Below, piece after piece: positions 9,259-19,580 of a stretch of DNA of 64,000 bases. The stretch is from Tigriopus japonicus. Its lineage: Eukaryota > Arthropoda > Copepoda > Harpacticoida > Harpacticidae. The DNA lies in assembly GCA_010645155.1 (NCBI GenBank), contig CM021319.1, forward strand, positions 2,337,401 through 2,401,400, read 5' to 3'. A program made the translations under genes and the position numbers. The first letter of the stretch is position 1, and the number at the start of each line of letters is the position of its first letter. Under the pieces are notes generated by a model. That model ran no database searches and had not been told where the DNA came from. It saw nothing but the letters and a program-made list of their open reading frames with translations.

Positions 9259-11811
9259 ATGCGTAAGTTCCTTTTTGTGGACGATTCCCCCTTCAATCAA
9301 CGTTTCACCCTCGTTTTAGATCGAAGAGCGAATGATCGATCGATGGGTATCCGCTCATACATCATGGGTGCCCTAATCTGGAGGCACTGGGTTGTCTGGG
9401 CCTGCCTGATTGGCGTGACCAACGCGGTGAATGCCTCTCCTCCCCCTCTAATCCGCCCTAATGTCACTTTAGGCCAATTAGGGCGGACCCTCAACGGACA
9501 GGTGGATGCCACGACGGAGAAAATCTTCCAATTCAACGTCAAAATCGACACGTTCGACTTGAGCTCGTCGCTTCGAGTGTTTATCTCTTGTCCGAATGCT
9601 CGAGCATTTGCTCCGCTCATCGTGATGACCACCCATCAACAAGGCGTGTCATCGTGGCAAATCCCCTTGCCCGTGATCAGTTGGTCTGGTCAGCATCATT
9701 ATTTCGATTTTGTCAACCGAACCCTTTGCCCATCTCGATATTTTCCGCGGGCATCGAACGACCTGGAGGAATACATGGTGGTGACGATCAGCGTTTCTAC
9801 TTCCAATCTGACGCCTTTAGATTTCACCCTCCAACTCTATGAACAAAGGGTGTTTCAAGTGAGCATGGATCAGACCTATTCGTTTGATATTACGCCGTCG
9901 GCTCCGATATTTTATTACTTTCCTTTCCGTCCGAGTGATATGGACATGCTGCCTTTGCTGATTGTCCGATCAAACAGTTCTCTGTGTATGACTTTGGCCG
10001 TTCAAAACGCCACTTGCCCGGTTCACGATTTAGATCGAGCCCTTGAATTCGATGGGTTTTATCAAACCTTGGACACCTTGGCGGGAGCCTCGTTGTCACC
10101 CACGCTGTTTCCCGAGGGTGTCTTCTTAACGTTTATGCTGAAAACCGATGATGACGAGTGTGTGAATCGGCATTCGGAGCCTAGTTTGCACAGCGGAACC
10201 ACCAAACGCATCAAGCGCGTCGAGTTTAAAATTCAGCCCAATGTGACCATGACGGATTATTTGGTGGCTACTTTTGCCACCTTGGTCTTTGTGGGCTTGA
10301 TCTATCTCACGGTTATTTTTATCTTTTGCATCGTTTGGCTACGACATCGACATCAACCGCAGGAAGACCGAGAAAGTCTAATCCCCGTCAGTAATGATGA
10401 AGAGACCTCAGGGGCAAATGAACAAACGGAAGAACCGGTCAATCCAGAAGAAATGGCATCTCAAGATTGTGATCACATCGAAACCATTTCCGAAGATTCT
10501 TCGCTGGATGAGACCGATTTGGATGCCTTGGAAGATGCAAATTTCGAAAAAGATGTCTATCGAACCAAGACCACGTTGTATTTGTCAGATTTGGCTCGGA
10601 AGAGCCCGCGAGTCTTGGCCAAGAAGTCCGATCTCTATCATTGGAACCTGTGGACTATCGCCATCTTCTACGGCTTGCCTGTCATCCAATTGGTACTTAC
10701 TTTTCAAGATGTTTCGAATCGGACGGGCAATCAGGACCTGTGCTACTACAATTTCTTGTGTGCCCATCCCTTGGGTTTCCTGGCGGATTTCAACCACATT
10801 TATTCGAATATCGGCTATGCTCTCTTCGGCATTCTTTTCATGGCCATAACTTACGTTCGACAAAAGCGTCACAATGCTTTAGCCGTGCTCAACCCGCGAG
10901 TTGATAGGGCCTTGGGCATTCCTCAGCATTTTGGCATGTACTACGCCATGGGTTTAGCTTTGGTCATGGAGGGGATCATGAGTGCTTGTTATCACGTGTG
11001 CCCCAGTCACAACAACTTCCAGTTTGATACAGCCTTCATGTACACTATCGCGATATTGATTCTTCTGAAGATCTACCAAACCAGACATCCGGATATCAAC
11101 GCCAACGCGTACACAGCGTTTGGCACTCTGGCCTTTGTGATCTGTCTTGGGGTGATGGGCGTGCTTCACGGTAACGTGTATTTCTGGATCCTATTCACGT
11201 CACTTCACGTGCTTTCCAGTTTGTTTCTCAGTCTACAAATTTACTATTTGGGTCGTTTTCGGCTCGATTCCGGAGTGTTTCGAAGACTGTCGTTGGTGTT
11301 CTGCAATGACTTTTACGCGCTTCTGTCCGGAAACTGTCGGGCTTTGTTGCCCGTTTATCCGGATCGCTTCATTTTACTACTTGTACTCAATCTAGCGAAT
11401 TGGGGCCTCTCCGCTTACGGTGTGACCGTTTTGGCTTGGAAAGGCGGTGATTTTGCTTCGTTTCTGTTGGCCATTTTAATCGGCAATGTGCTCTTGTACA
11501 CGTTCTTCTACATCATCATGAAACTGCGACATGGAGAGCGGATTGGTTTGGAACCGGCTCTATATATTTTGATCTCTTGCGTTACGTGGAGCGGATCCAT
11601 GTATTTCTTCCTCAATAAGTCCACGAGTTGGGTGTTCTCGCCCGCTCGATCTCGGCACTACAACCAAGAGTGCCAATTATTGGGATTTTACGATAATCAC
11701 GATATCTGGCACCTGTTATCCTCGCTGAGCTTATTCCTGGATTTCATGATCTTACTTACTTTAGATGACGACCTAAAAGTCACGGAACGAACCCGCATCA
11801 AAGTGTTCTAA
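9259..11811 (+). CDS. SIDT: SID-1 transmembrane family protein (SIDT1/2-like)
   Basis: SID-1 family proteins are multi-pass membrane proteins tied to double-stranded RNA uptake or transport, and structurally to the CREST hydrolase superfamily. The 850-residue frame is uninterrupted. Order: signal peptide (near residues 34-58, MGALIWRHWVVWACLIGVTN), beta-rich ectodomain to about 330, first TM about 333-360, acidic cytosolic loop about 365-445, then roughly ten TM segments. The family hallmark YHVCPSHNNFQFDTAFMY is intact, with the CREST-type metal-site candidates Ser575, His579, Asp590 and, near the C terminus, His814 and His818 (DNHDIWH). Start is ambiguous: Met1 at 9259, or Met29 at 9343 directly before the signal peptide. 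A GT-AG pair at 9263-9319 (57 bases, in frame) could also be a tiny intron removing most of the extra leader. Only 111 bases separate it from the convergent SBDS gene. Confidence 0.92.
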   Translation: MRKFLFVDDSPFNQRFTLVLDRRANDRSMGIRSYIMGALIWRHWVVWACLIGVTNAVNASPPPLIRPNVTLGQLGRTLNGQVDATTEKIFQFNVKIDTFDLSSSLRVFISCPNARAFAPLIVMTTHQQGVSSWQIPLPVISWSGQHHYFDFVNRTLCPSRYFPRASNDLEEYMVVTISVSTSNLTPLDFTLQLYEQRVFQVSMDQTYSFDITPSAPIFYYFPFRPSDMDMLPLLIVRSNSSLCMTLAVQNATCPVHDLDRALEFDGFYQTLDTLAGASLSPTLFPEGVFLTFMLKTDDDECVNRHSEPSLHSGTTKRIKRVEFKIQPNVTMTDYLVATFATLVFVGLIYLTVIFIFCIVWLRHRHQPQEDRESLIPVSNDEETSGANEQTEEPVNPEEMASQDCDHIETISEDSSLDETDLDALEDANFEKDVYRTKTTLYLSDLARKSPRVLAKKSDLYHWNLWTIAIFYGLPVIQLVLTFQDVSNRTGNQDLCYYNFLCAHPLGFLADFNHIYSNIGYALFGILFMAITYVRQKRHNALAVLNPRVDRALGIPQHFGMYYAMGLALVMEGIMSACYHVCPSHNNFQFDTAFMYTIAILILLKIYQTRHPDINANAYTAFGTLAFVICLGVMGVLHGNVYFWILFTSLHVLSSLFLSLQIYYLGRFRLDSGVFRRLSLVFCNDFYALLSGNCRALLPVYPDRFILLLVLNLANWGLSAYGVTVLAWKGGDFASFLLAILIGNVLLYTFFYIIMKLRHGERIGLEPALYILISCVTWSGSMYFFLNKSTSWVFSPARSRHYNQECQLLGFYDNHDIWHLLSSLSLFLDFMILLTLDDDLKVTERTRIKVF

Positions 11812-11922
11812 GACCGTTTTTGCTACAGAGCCATCTTTCAGTATCGAGAATAATTTATCATCTTTCCACAATAACAACAATTTAAAAAAAATATCAAACC
11901 ATTATTCTGTGAACTTATTCAT

Positions 11923-12744
11923 TTACGTATCTGATGCTGACCAATCCGTAGCGGCATTTCCTTGGTCCTTGACCTCTTGTAGGCTGATGAGCTCCAACTT
12001 GCCTCGTCCTTGCGTTGAGCTATTCAACATTTCGTCAATTTCTCGATATTTTCCGGGGTCACAAACGCAAGTTAAAGCCACCACGCCCTCCTCTTCGCCT
12101 TCGATCTGTTCCGCTTTGGCCTTTTCTTTCTCAACTTGATCGGCTAATTTGGACAGTTGTCGGCGGAAACTCGAGATACTCGTCCCCGCGGTTAAAGCCG
12201 TGACCGGGAAACTGAGTTTGAGCTTCATTTGGGCGCGTTCAATGGGCAAATGGGTCTTGAGTTTACCAATGACCTCCAAGGCTTGTTGCTTGGCTCCGCG
12301 ATTGGGTTTGACGGCGATGTGACACTCTTTCATGGCCTTTTCAATGAGGGACGTGGGATAAGGTCGTTGATTGTCGGGATTGAGGCATTTTTCGGCGATG
12401 ATGGCGGCCATGTCCTTGAACACGGCCTCTTGTTGGGCTTGCCGTTCTTTGTCCGAAACTTGAAGGTCGCCTTTGTCTAGCAAGAGCTTGCAAATTTCCA
12501 GTTGATCGGCGGTTTCAAAGGCCTTCAAGAGATCGTCCTTCTTGGCCACTTGGCCTTTGGACACGTTGATGAAGACGGTTTGCGCTTGGAGCACTTCATC
12601 AATGTCCTTTTCCACGCCTTGACGCCATGAGAGCACTTTGTTCTTGTAGCAGGCGATCTCGAAGCGTTTTCCGGCCTTCTTCATCCTCACCACGGCCACA
12701 TTGGTCAACAGCTTTTGATTAGTGGGCGTGTTAATGCGAGACAT
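11923..12744 (-). CDS. SBDS: Ribosome maturation protein SBDS
   Basis: Works with EFL1 to release eIF6 from late 60S subunits so that they can join 40S. A single-exon gene of 273 residues, against about 250 in mammals; the extra length is a C-terminal tail after CVCDPGKYREIDEML. The N-terminal domain shows TPTNQKLLTNVAVVRMKKAGKRFEIACYKNK and the conserved INVSKGQVAKKDDLLKAF. The middle helical domain includes NPDNQRPYPTSLIEKAM and the third domain begins near LPIERAQMKL. The gene is intronless. Its 3' end faces SIDT and its 5' end faces enhancer of polycomb 948 bases away. Confidence 0.97.
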   Translation of the reverse strand: MSRINTPTNQKLLTNVAVVRMKKAGKRFEIACYKNKVLSWRQGVEKDIDEVLQAQTVFINVSKGQVAKKDDLLKAFETADQLEICKLLLDKGDLQVSDKERQAQQEAVFKDMAAIIAEKCLNPDNQRPYPTSLIEKAMKECHIAVKPNRGAKQQALEVIGKLKTHLPIERAQMKLKLSFPVTALTAGTSISSFRRQLSKLADQVEKEKAKAEQIEGEEEGVVALTCVCDPGKYREIDEMLNSSTQGRGKLELISLQEVKDQGNAATDWSASDT

Positions 12745-13692
12745 GATGATCTTCTTACTCTCTCGCTGAGTTTGTGTGTAACGACTGAATCAAGTAAGGC
12801 AATGTGGTGCAAGAGCAAGACGACTTGAAAACTCATGTGGCCCTCGATCCAATGTCAACAAGGAGGAGTTGCAGACATAAGTTCAAGTCGCTGGGAGAAT
12901 AAGAACGTTTTGATAGCTCATGATATACAAAAAACGGGAATAATTAGCAGTGGATGGTAAAATATTATTAAAAAAACATCAATCAATTCTCAGAGGTGGG
13001 TAAATATCCTAATTTATTTGCTTTTTTTTCGAATTAATGGGAAATATCTTCGAGATTCCGTTCTTCTTCTTATAAAGGTTGACGTTACTAAGCGTGATGA
13101 CCCTCTTCCTAAATGAAGGAATTAGATACTTTTCTATGGCTCTAGTTTATGAAAAGCAACAGCTCAAATCCATCATAAACTCCCTTCAAACTTACAATGT
13201 ATCCTTAACCAATCATTCAATCCATCATTGCTCTATTTACATTCCCTTGGTGATTCATGGTCATTAATCAATGCGACGGAATTGAGTCACTCCTTGTTTT
13301 GGCTTTTGCGGGTTCTGCTGGTGCATCGTCGGTGGTTCGAGTGGTGTTTGTGGTTCGATTCAATCAGCTGTCGCGGGTCCTTTTTTCATGTAGAATTAGA
13401 GATCCAACAACCCATCCGATATCCGAGCCACCAGTCCATCTATCGACGTTCTCTTGCGCCAAAAATTCATCTCCAATCCCAGCCCGTGCCCTCATGACTT
13501 GAGCGCGCGCGGGATCGAGTGTTCATCTGCCGTGGGCACGGCCATGCTCATCGGAGGCTCAAACCCGCCCTCCTCGTCGTCGTAATTCGAGGGGGACAGG
13601 TTGGTTCCGCCCTCGGTCCTGGTCTCGGCCAAATCCACTATATGATTGAACGTTTTTAGTACTGACGGATTGCTAGAGGGCGGGTAGGCAAG
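12745..13692. promoter_or_regulatory. Shared divergent upstream region, SBDS / enhancer of polycomb
   Basis: 948 bases between two head-to-head genes. The half near SBDS is AT-rich; the half near EPC is GC-richer and probably contains its 5' UTR. No TATA box or other site that I would name with confidence. Confidence 0.4.
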
Positions 13693-15570
13693 ATGATGCC
13701 CACTAAGTTGAATTTCCGTGCGCGGACTTTGGACGCGTCCAAGCCGTTGGCCATTTATTGCTCGGAAGATTTGCCCGATCTCAATGAGATTCAGGCCATC
13801 AATCGGTCGGTGCCGGCCATGCCCTCGGGCATGGAGAAGGAAGAGGAAGGCGAGAAACATTTACAAGACATCTTGGTCCTTCAAGAGAAGGGCGCCCATG
13901 ACGATCGCACTCTGTCGACCTTGGTCATCCCCACCCCCGAAGTATTTGGGGCCGATGCGTTCTACGAGAGCGTCTACAAGAGTGGCTTCAAGTTGCCCCG
14001 TCAGTATTTGCACGTGCAACCCTTTTCCGCCGATCACGATCAACCCGATTATGATATGGACGAAGAGGATGAGGCCTTCCTCAATAATAATCTGCGAGGG
14101 GAGAAAAAGTTCGAGATCTCCGAGATTACGTTCGAGGATATGTTGGATCGGTTGGAGAAGAACTCCGGACACAATGTGGTGTCGCCCAAGGAGGCCAAAC
14201 TCCTGCTCAAAGAAGATGACGAGCTCATCATGGCTGTGTATGACTATTGGGTGGACAAGCGTCTACGACTAAAGCAACCTCTCATCCCGCAAGTCAAACA
14301 AGACAAGCGAGATGGGAGTTCCGGAGCCAACAGCAACCCTTACATAGCTTTCCGGAGACGCACCGAGAAAATGCAAACCCGAAAGAACCGCAAGAATGAC
14401 GAGGTGTCCTACGAAAAGATGCTCAAACTCCGACGAGACCTGGGCCGAGCCGTCACGTTGCTGGATCTCGTGAAACGGCGTGAAAAGTATAAAAAAGAGA
14501 ACCTCACGCTCACCCTCGAGATCTTCGAAAAGCGCTACACTTGCGGCGATTTCGAAGGCAAAGTGGTGCACGACTTCCTCGCCACTCAGCGACAACAGCA
14601 ATCTCGGGTTCTTCAGCCGGCTTACCAGATGAAATACGCCGAGAATTGGCTGAGCAATCATCACCATCACCCCGCTTCCGTGGGTGGATCGTCCTCGTCC
14701 ATGAGCTCCGCTTCCAACAAGCGATCATACAATAAAAAGAAACGCATCAAAACCTCGCACGGAGTCAAGAGCCATCATGGTGGAACCGGCGGCCGGAACA
14801 GCGGTCCAGAATTCGGTACCTCTGTGGGGAGCTCGGATGATGAGGTGAGCGGGGCCGCCTCCGTGACCTCCCCCGATGACCTGGAAGATGACGAATTGAG
14901 CGCATTTACGTTCAAGCGAAAGAAAAACTGCCACTATTTGGCCCCCAAACTCGATGAACACGGATTCGAAATGGCAGGCGGATGGCCTTGGGAGTCCACT
15001 GCCGACGGAGGACTAGCCGAGTCCAAGTATCGGTATTCCTTAGCCTCACTCAGCACGCCTAAACCTCGATGTGTCGGCATGATTCGACGAAGGGTGGGAC
15101 GTGGAGGACGGATAATTCTGGATCGAGCGTTTCATAACCATGACGAGTTCTGGAATTCCTTGGATTTCAACGTATTCAACCGGCTTTCCGCCGAACCCAC
15201 GGCCAGTGATCAGGACGATGTGAACGACTGGCCCCACTATCGACCCGTGACTCCACCCCACGTGCAAGAGCCGACCGAAGGCTTTGACGGCCAAAAAATT
15301 TTTCGACTCAGTGACAGTGCCGTGGGTCTCCCAACCCAACCGCTTAAACCTTGTGCTGCCATGATCAATCGATCGCGAACTAGTGGGGTACATTCACAGA
15401 CAAAGTTGGGTGCAGGCTCGTCGTCCAGTTCTTCGGGCTCAGTAAAAGCCATATCAGTGGACTCTCTTATAGCGCAGAATGCCGCTTCGGCTGTGGTCAC
15501 CAATGACATGTTGGACATTTTTAGTCCCGGGCGTTTGTCGTCATCGTCATCATCAGTGTTATCAACTTGA
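13693..15570 (+). CDS. EPC1: Enhancer of polycomb homologue
   Basis: Scaffold subunit of the NuA4/TIP60 histone acetyltransferase complex in the nucleus. A single exon of 625 residues. The EPcA domain fills the N-terminal part: KLNFRARTLDASKPLAIYCS, EDLPDLNEIQAINRSVPAMP, QPDYDMDEEDEAF, and the very conserved DPYVAF-like NPYIAFRRRTEKMQTRKNRKNDE near residue 217-240. A Ser/His-rich linker follows, then an EPcC-type block with WPWESTADGGLAESKYRYSL and RRRVGRGGRIILDRA. The C-terminal region is much shorter than mammalian EPC1 (about 836 residues) and lacks the glutamine-rich part, ending in Ser repeats. A second Met follows the first directly (MMPTKL); either may be used. Confidence 0.95.
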   Translation: MMPTKLNFRARTLDASKPLAIYCSEDLPDLNEIQAINRSVPAMPSGMEKEEEGEKHLQDILVLQEKGAHDDRTLSTLVIPTPEVFGADAFYESVYKSGFKLPRQYLHVQPFSADHDQPDYDMDEEDEAFLNNNLRGEKKFEISEITFEDMLDRLEKNSGHNVVSPKEAKLLLKEDDELIMAVYDYWVDKRLRLKQPLIPQVKQDKRDGSSGANSNPYIAFRRRTEKMQTRKNRKNDEVSYEKMLKLRRDLGRAVTLLDLVKRREKYKKENLTLTLEIFEKRYTCGDFEGKVVHDFLATQRQQQSRVLQPAYQMKYAENWLSNHHHHPASVGGSSSSMSSASNKRSYNKKKRIKTSHGVKSHHGGTGGRNSGPEFGTSVGSSDDEVSGAASVTSPDDLEDDELSAFTFKRKKNCHYLAPKLDEHGFEMAGGWPWESTADGGLAESKYRYSLASLSTPKPRCVGMIRRRVGRGGRIILDRAFHNHDEFWNSLDFNVFNRLSAEPTASDQDDVNDWPHYRPVTPPHVQEPTEGFDGQKIFRLSDSAVGLPTQPLKPCAAMINRSRTSGVHSQTKLGAGSSSSSSGSVKAISVDSLIAQNAASAVVTNDMLDIFSPGRLSSSSSSVLST

Positions 15571-16763
15571 CTGAGAAGTGCGAAGTGAGACCCAGTGCTT
15601 GTTCTATTCGTACATTACGATTGGCTAACTTGGCTTGGGGGCATTTTTTGTTGCGGTTCATCATAGGTGAAGTGCATGGGCCCGTATTTTTTTCTTTAAA
15701 TTTGACACAAATCTCATAAATAATCGAAAATAAAGATGAACCCGTCCTTGCCAATTCCAAAGTGACAGGCTCAAACACTCAGCCGGTTGGTGTTCTGGAA
15801 AAAATTGAGTCACATCATTGCAATGTATTTAGAATTCCTCAAATTTTTCTATTGGTATAGTTTAAATGCAAGTGGTATAGTTCTTCGTTTTCTTAATGCA
15901 ATTTAGTCCTATATGTATTTTTTCCTTTTTGGAAGCATCCAATTTTGAGAGACGTCTGAATCAGTGCCGTGTATTATTGATCGCCTCGATTGCTATTGAG
16001 CATTAATGTTAATGTCCCGAGTTTGGATTGATGACGATACTGCTGCGTCCGTCTGTTACCACTTACGTATGATCACTTCACCAAAGGAAATACCCAAACA
16101 GCTCGCAGCTCTTCTCGAGGGTCTCCTTCTTTCTCCCTTGGGCGGTGGGCGAGTTGTGCTCATTACTGAATAGTACTAGTTCTATGGATAATTCGCTCGA
16201 GGGACAGGGCAGTTGAGTTCCTCGCAGCTCTTCGCTCGTCGTCCCTTCTTGTCCCTCGTTGTTCTCTGTCAAGTTTCTTCTTCTTTTTCTTGTTCGCCTT
16301 CGCCCTTGCCGTCATCATTCCATTAGTTCGTTCATCCGTTTGCCAGTTCTTGTTCTTCCACCCAGGATGGAAACTGTACCGTATCTTGTTAGATGGATGA
16401 AACACAGATAGTCGGATGGAAAGAAGGATGCTCTCCGAGAAAATATCGTCTCTCTTGTGGACTCACTCCTCCTTTGTGGGTGCCGTTGTTGCGCTAGAGC
16501 GCCGTCATTGTTCAAAGGAACTGGTACAGGGAGTACAAGAAAAACTTCAAATCATTTCCCCCTGGTCCACACTCAATTAAATCGTCAGAGGAAACGTTCA
16601 ACGTATCTGAGAGACCTTCGTAGAAAAGCGAGACACCAGCAGCGTCCATCAGTTTGGGACAAACGCTTCGGGAGTCATGAGTAGGCGAGGTCCTTGTCCG
16701 CATATGTTTCTAATCAAGGGTTGAATACAAAAGCACGCACCTCCTTGCTTTCGCCATAAACTC
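15571..16763. other. EPC 3' region and furin-like upstream region
   Basis: About 1.2 kb without a convincing gene. It contains the EPC poly(A) signal, an AT-rich centre and a C/T-rich stretch near 16250-16320. The segment from about 16450 probably includes the 5' UTR of the convertase gene. Confidence 0.45.
15729..15734 (+). terminator. Poly(A) signal for enhancer of polycomb
   Basis: Canonical AATAAA about 160 bases past the EPC stop codon. Confidence 0.6.
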
Positions 16764-19419
16764 GTGCTCCTGAATAACCCATCCAAAATGAACCACTGTC
16801 TTTTGGTTTTCCTTGTGCTAGTCGCCTACCACCCGTGCATCAATTCAAAAGAGTGGGCAATTTGTGTGGACCTCGAGGGAACAAAGACCATCGAACATCT
16901 TGCCGTGGAACACAAGGTTGAAGTCTTGGGTGAAATCATCCCCGACAGTGGATGTTACCACGTTAAAACGTCCACCCAACGACTCAAGCGATCACCTCGA
17001 GGAAATATCATTGGTGAAGAAACCGATGAGTCGGACATTCTTCGCGGAATCGGGCATTCGTACTTCTTGGAAGAACAGATTCCGAAAGTACGGACGAAAC
17101 GGTTGGACTACCATGACTTGGGTATTTCTCAGAAAGAGCAAGCGTTCTACCGATATGGGCTCAACGACCCCTACTGGGGAAATATGTGGTACCTCAATCG
17201 GGATAACGAGCTAAACATGAACGTGGAACAAGCGTGGAAGGAAGGGATCACCGGACGAGGTGTGACGGTGACGATTTTGGATGACGGCATCGAGAAGGAT
17301 CATCCAGATTTGATTCGGAACTATGACCCCCTGTCATCTACCGACATCAATGACAACGACAATGACCCTAATCCAAGATACGATCTTTCCGACTCAAATC
17401 GACATGGAACGCGTTGCGCTGGACAGGTAAGGCACAAAATTGCACCCAACTCCACAAATGTATCATAATTTGGTATCGATGCAATTTCTCAGGTGGCAGC
17501 TTCTCCAAATAACTCATTGTGTGCCGTTGGTGTTGCATTCAATGCTCAAATTGGAGGTATTCGAATGCTCGACGGACAAGTTAGTGATGCTGTGGAAGCT
17601 CGATCATTAAGTTTTAATCCCGATCATGTGGCCATCTACTCAAGTTCTTGGGGTCCAAACGATGATGGCAAGACAGTCGACGGCCCGGGAAAGTTAGCAT
17701 TCAGAGCTTTCAAGAACGGAATTACTCGGGGTCGGGGTGGGAGAGGATCAATTTTTGTTTGGGCATCTGGTAATGGCGGTCGATACAAGGATAATTGTAA
17801 TTGCGACGGGTATGCCACTTCGATCTACACTATCACCGTGAGCAGTACCTCGGAGTCGGGACAGATTCCCTGGTATTCAGAGGCTTGCTCTTCCACGCTA
17901 GCGACAACCTACAGGTAAGTCAATAATTTCAATCGTCCCTCCTTACTCCAATTTGCTTAAAATCTCGATTCATTATCGCCAAATAGTTCGGGAACGTCGT
18001 CTGAGCGACAGATCGTTACCACCGATCTTCACCATCGTTGTACCACCAAACACACCGGGACAAGTGCCAGTGCCCCAATGGCGGCAGGGATCATTGCGTT
18101 AGCATTGGAGGCCAATCCTCTCTTAACATGGAGGGATGTGCAACATATCATTGTCCTGACCTCTCGACCTTTGAATTTGAAAGCCCCAGATTGGAAGAAG
18201 AACGCCCTAGGACGATCAGTGTCCCATTCCTATGGATATGGACTGATGGACGCCTCGGCAATGGTCAAAAAAGCCAGGAATTGGAAACTAATGCCCGTCC
18301 AGAATGAATGTCTTGTGACTTCGCCCTACTATTACAAAATTATTCCTGCCATGGGATACATTACCATCGAACTAGAGGTCAACGACTGTCCTGGAATCAA
18401 ATATCTTGAGCATGTAAGTATCTGGAAGGCTTACATTTTCACTTATTTTATTTTGGTGAGGCTTGGTAGGGATTTCTCAGGCTTGGGTGGGACTCGCTCA
18501 AGTTGGCTGCGTAACCGCTTGAAAAAGTCAGCTGTGTAACTTCGATTCCGGTCTAAATTCAAGGCATTTCCGGTCGAGAAAAAAACGGTGATTAATTCCC
18601 CTATGCGTTTTAATTAGATTTTTTCAAATTCAGGTTGTGTCCCCTGTCCACGTTACTGCTGGGCGGAAACGAGGCGATCTCAGAATATACCTGCAATCTC
18701 CTCAAGGAACACGATCGACCCTGTTGGACGCCCGACCTCAAGATTTCTCTTCGTCAGCCTTCATTGACTGGCCTTTCATGACTGTGCATACCTGGGGAGA
18801 GAATCCGGTGGGAAAATGGATCCTGGAGATCCACAATGACGCTTATTCCAAATGGGCTTCAGACGCCAAATTCTTTAAATGGTCTTTAGAACTCTTTGGA
18901 ACAGAAACCGATCCTAACCGTAAGGACGGATCAAAACCTCACCATGGATTTAAGGAAAAGGAAGACGAAAAGTTCCAAAAGTTTAATGTGGTCAGAGAAG
19001 CGGTTCACGCACCTCCCGAATTCCTTCCTCCAATTGAATTGGATAGTGAAGTGGTATCGAAGAAAAACAGTTCAATAACTGACCTAAACGATCATCGTGC
19101 CAACAAGTTATCCCTTGAAAAATTTCCGGACACTTCAAGCTTAGAGCATCAAGAGGCAAAAGGCATTCAAGATCGCGGCTGTGTCTCCAAACAACTTGAG
19201 TGCACCAAAGACATTGATGAATGCCGAACGTTTACTTACCGAACTGTGGCTCGCGTGTTTTGCAAATGCATCGGCATGTGCCTCGAAATTGCCACAGCGG
19301 GCCAAGACACATTTAATATGCAATGCCTCAAAACCAGAGATGGCGATCCACCCAGCTCACCAGACAAAGAAATCCCCATGTTCTGTCAGTTCATTCCGTT
19401 TTTGAGACCCTCGTTATGA
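16764..19419 (+). CDS. Furin-like proprotein convertase with atypical 8-cysteine C terminus
   Basis: A subtilisin/kexin-type protease that cleaves precursors after basic residues in the secretory pathway. Exons 16764-17426, 17493-17914, 17987-18413 and 18634-19419 give 765 residues. Signal peptide: Met9 (16788), [15 protein letters not shown], is a better start than Met1. The prodomain ends at KVRTKR (Arg113), with an internal site RLKR (Arg76) as in furin. The catalytic triad is Asp173 (LDDG), His214 (RHGT) and Ser388 (GTSASAP), with oxyanion Asn315 (SGNGG); the spacings 41/142/215 equal those of furin. Asn rather than Asp in the oxyanion hole excludes PC2. A P domain follows (about 455-590). 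The tail lacks furin cysteine-rich repeats and any TM segment and instead has eight Cys after about residue 686. It is therefore probably secreted. It converges on CHMP7. Confidence 0.93.
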
Positions 19420-19543
19420 TCCCTCCTCTACAAAACCGAGCTAACTTCAGGGCTTCCAAGTATTCCCCACGATTTTGCAACGTTAACAATACATGACAAA
19501 TAGTACAAGCTTTGGTCGCGTTTTCTCATGTTTCTTTATGATT

Positions 19544-19549
19544 TTTATT
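19544..19549 (-). terminator. Poly(A) signal for CHMP7
   Basis: AATAAA on the minus strand about 30 bases after the CHMP7 stop codon, inside the 161-base gap to the convergent convertase gene. Confidence 0.6.
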
Positions 19550-19580
19550 GTCATGCTTTTATCACATATCAGATACTCGA

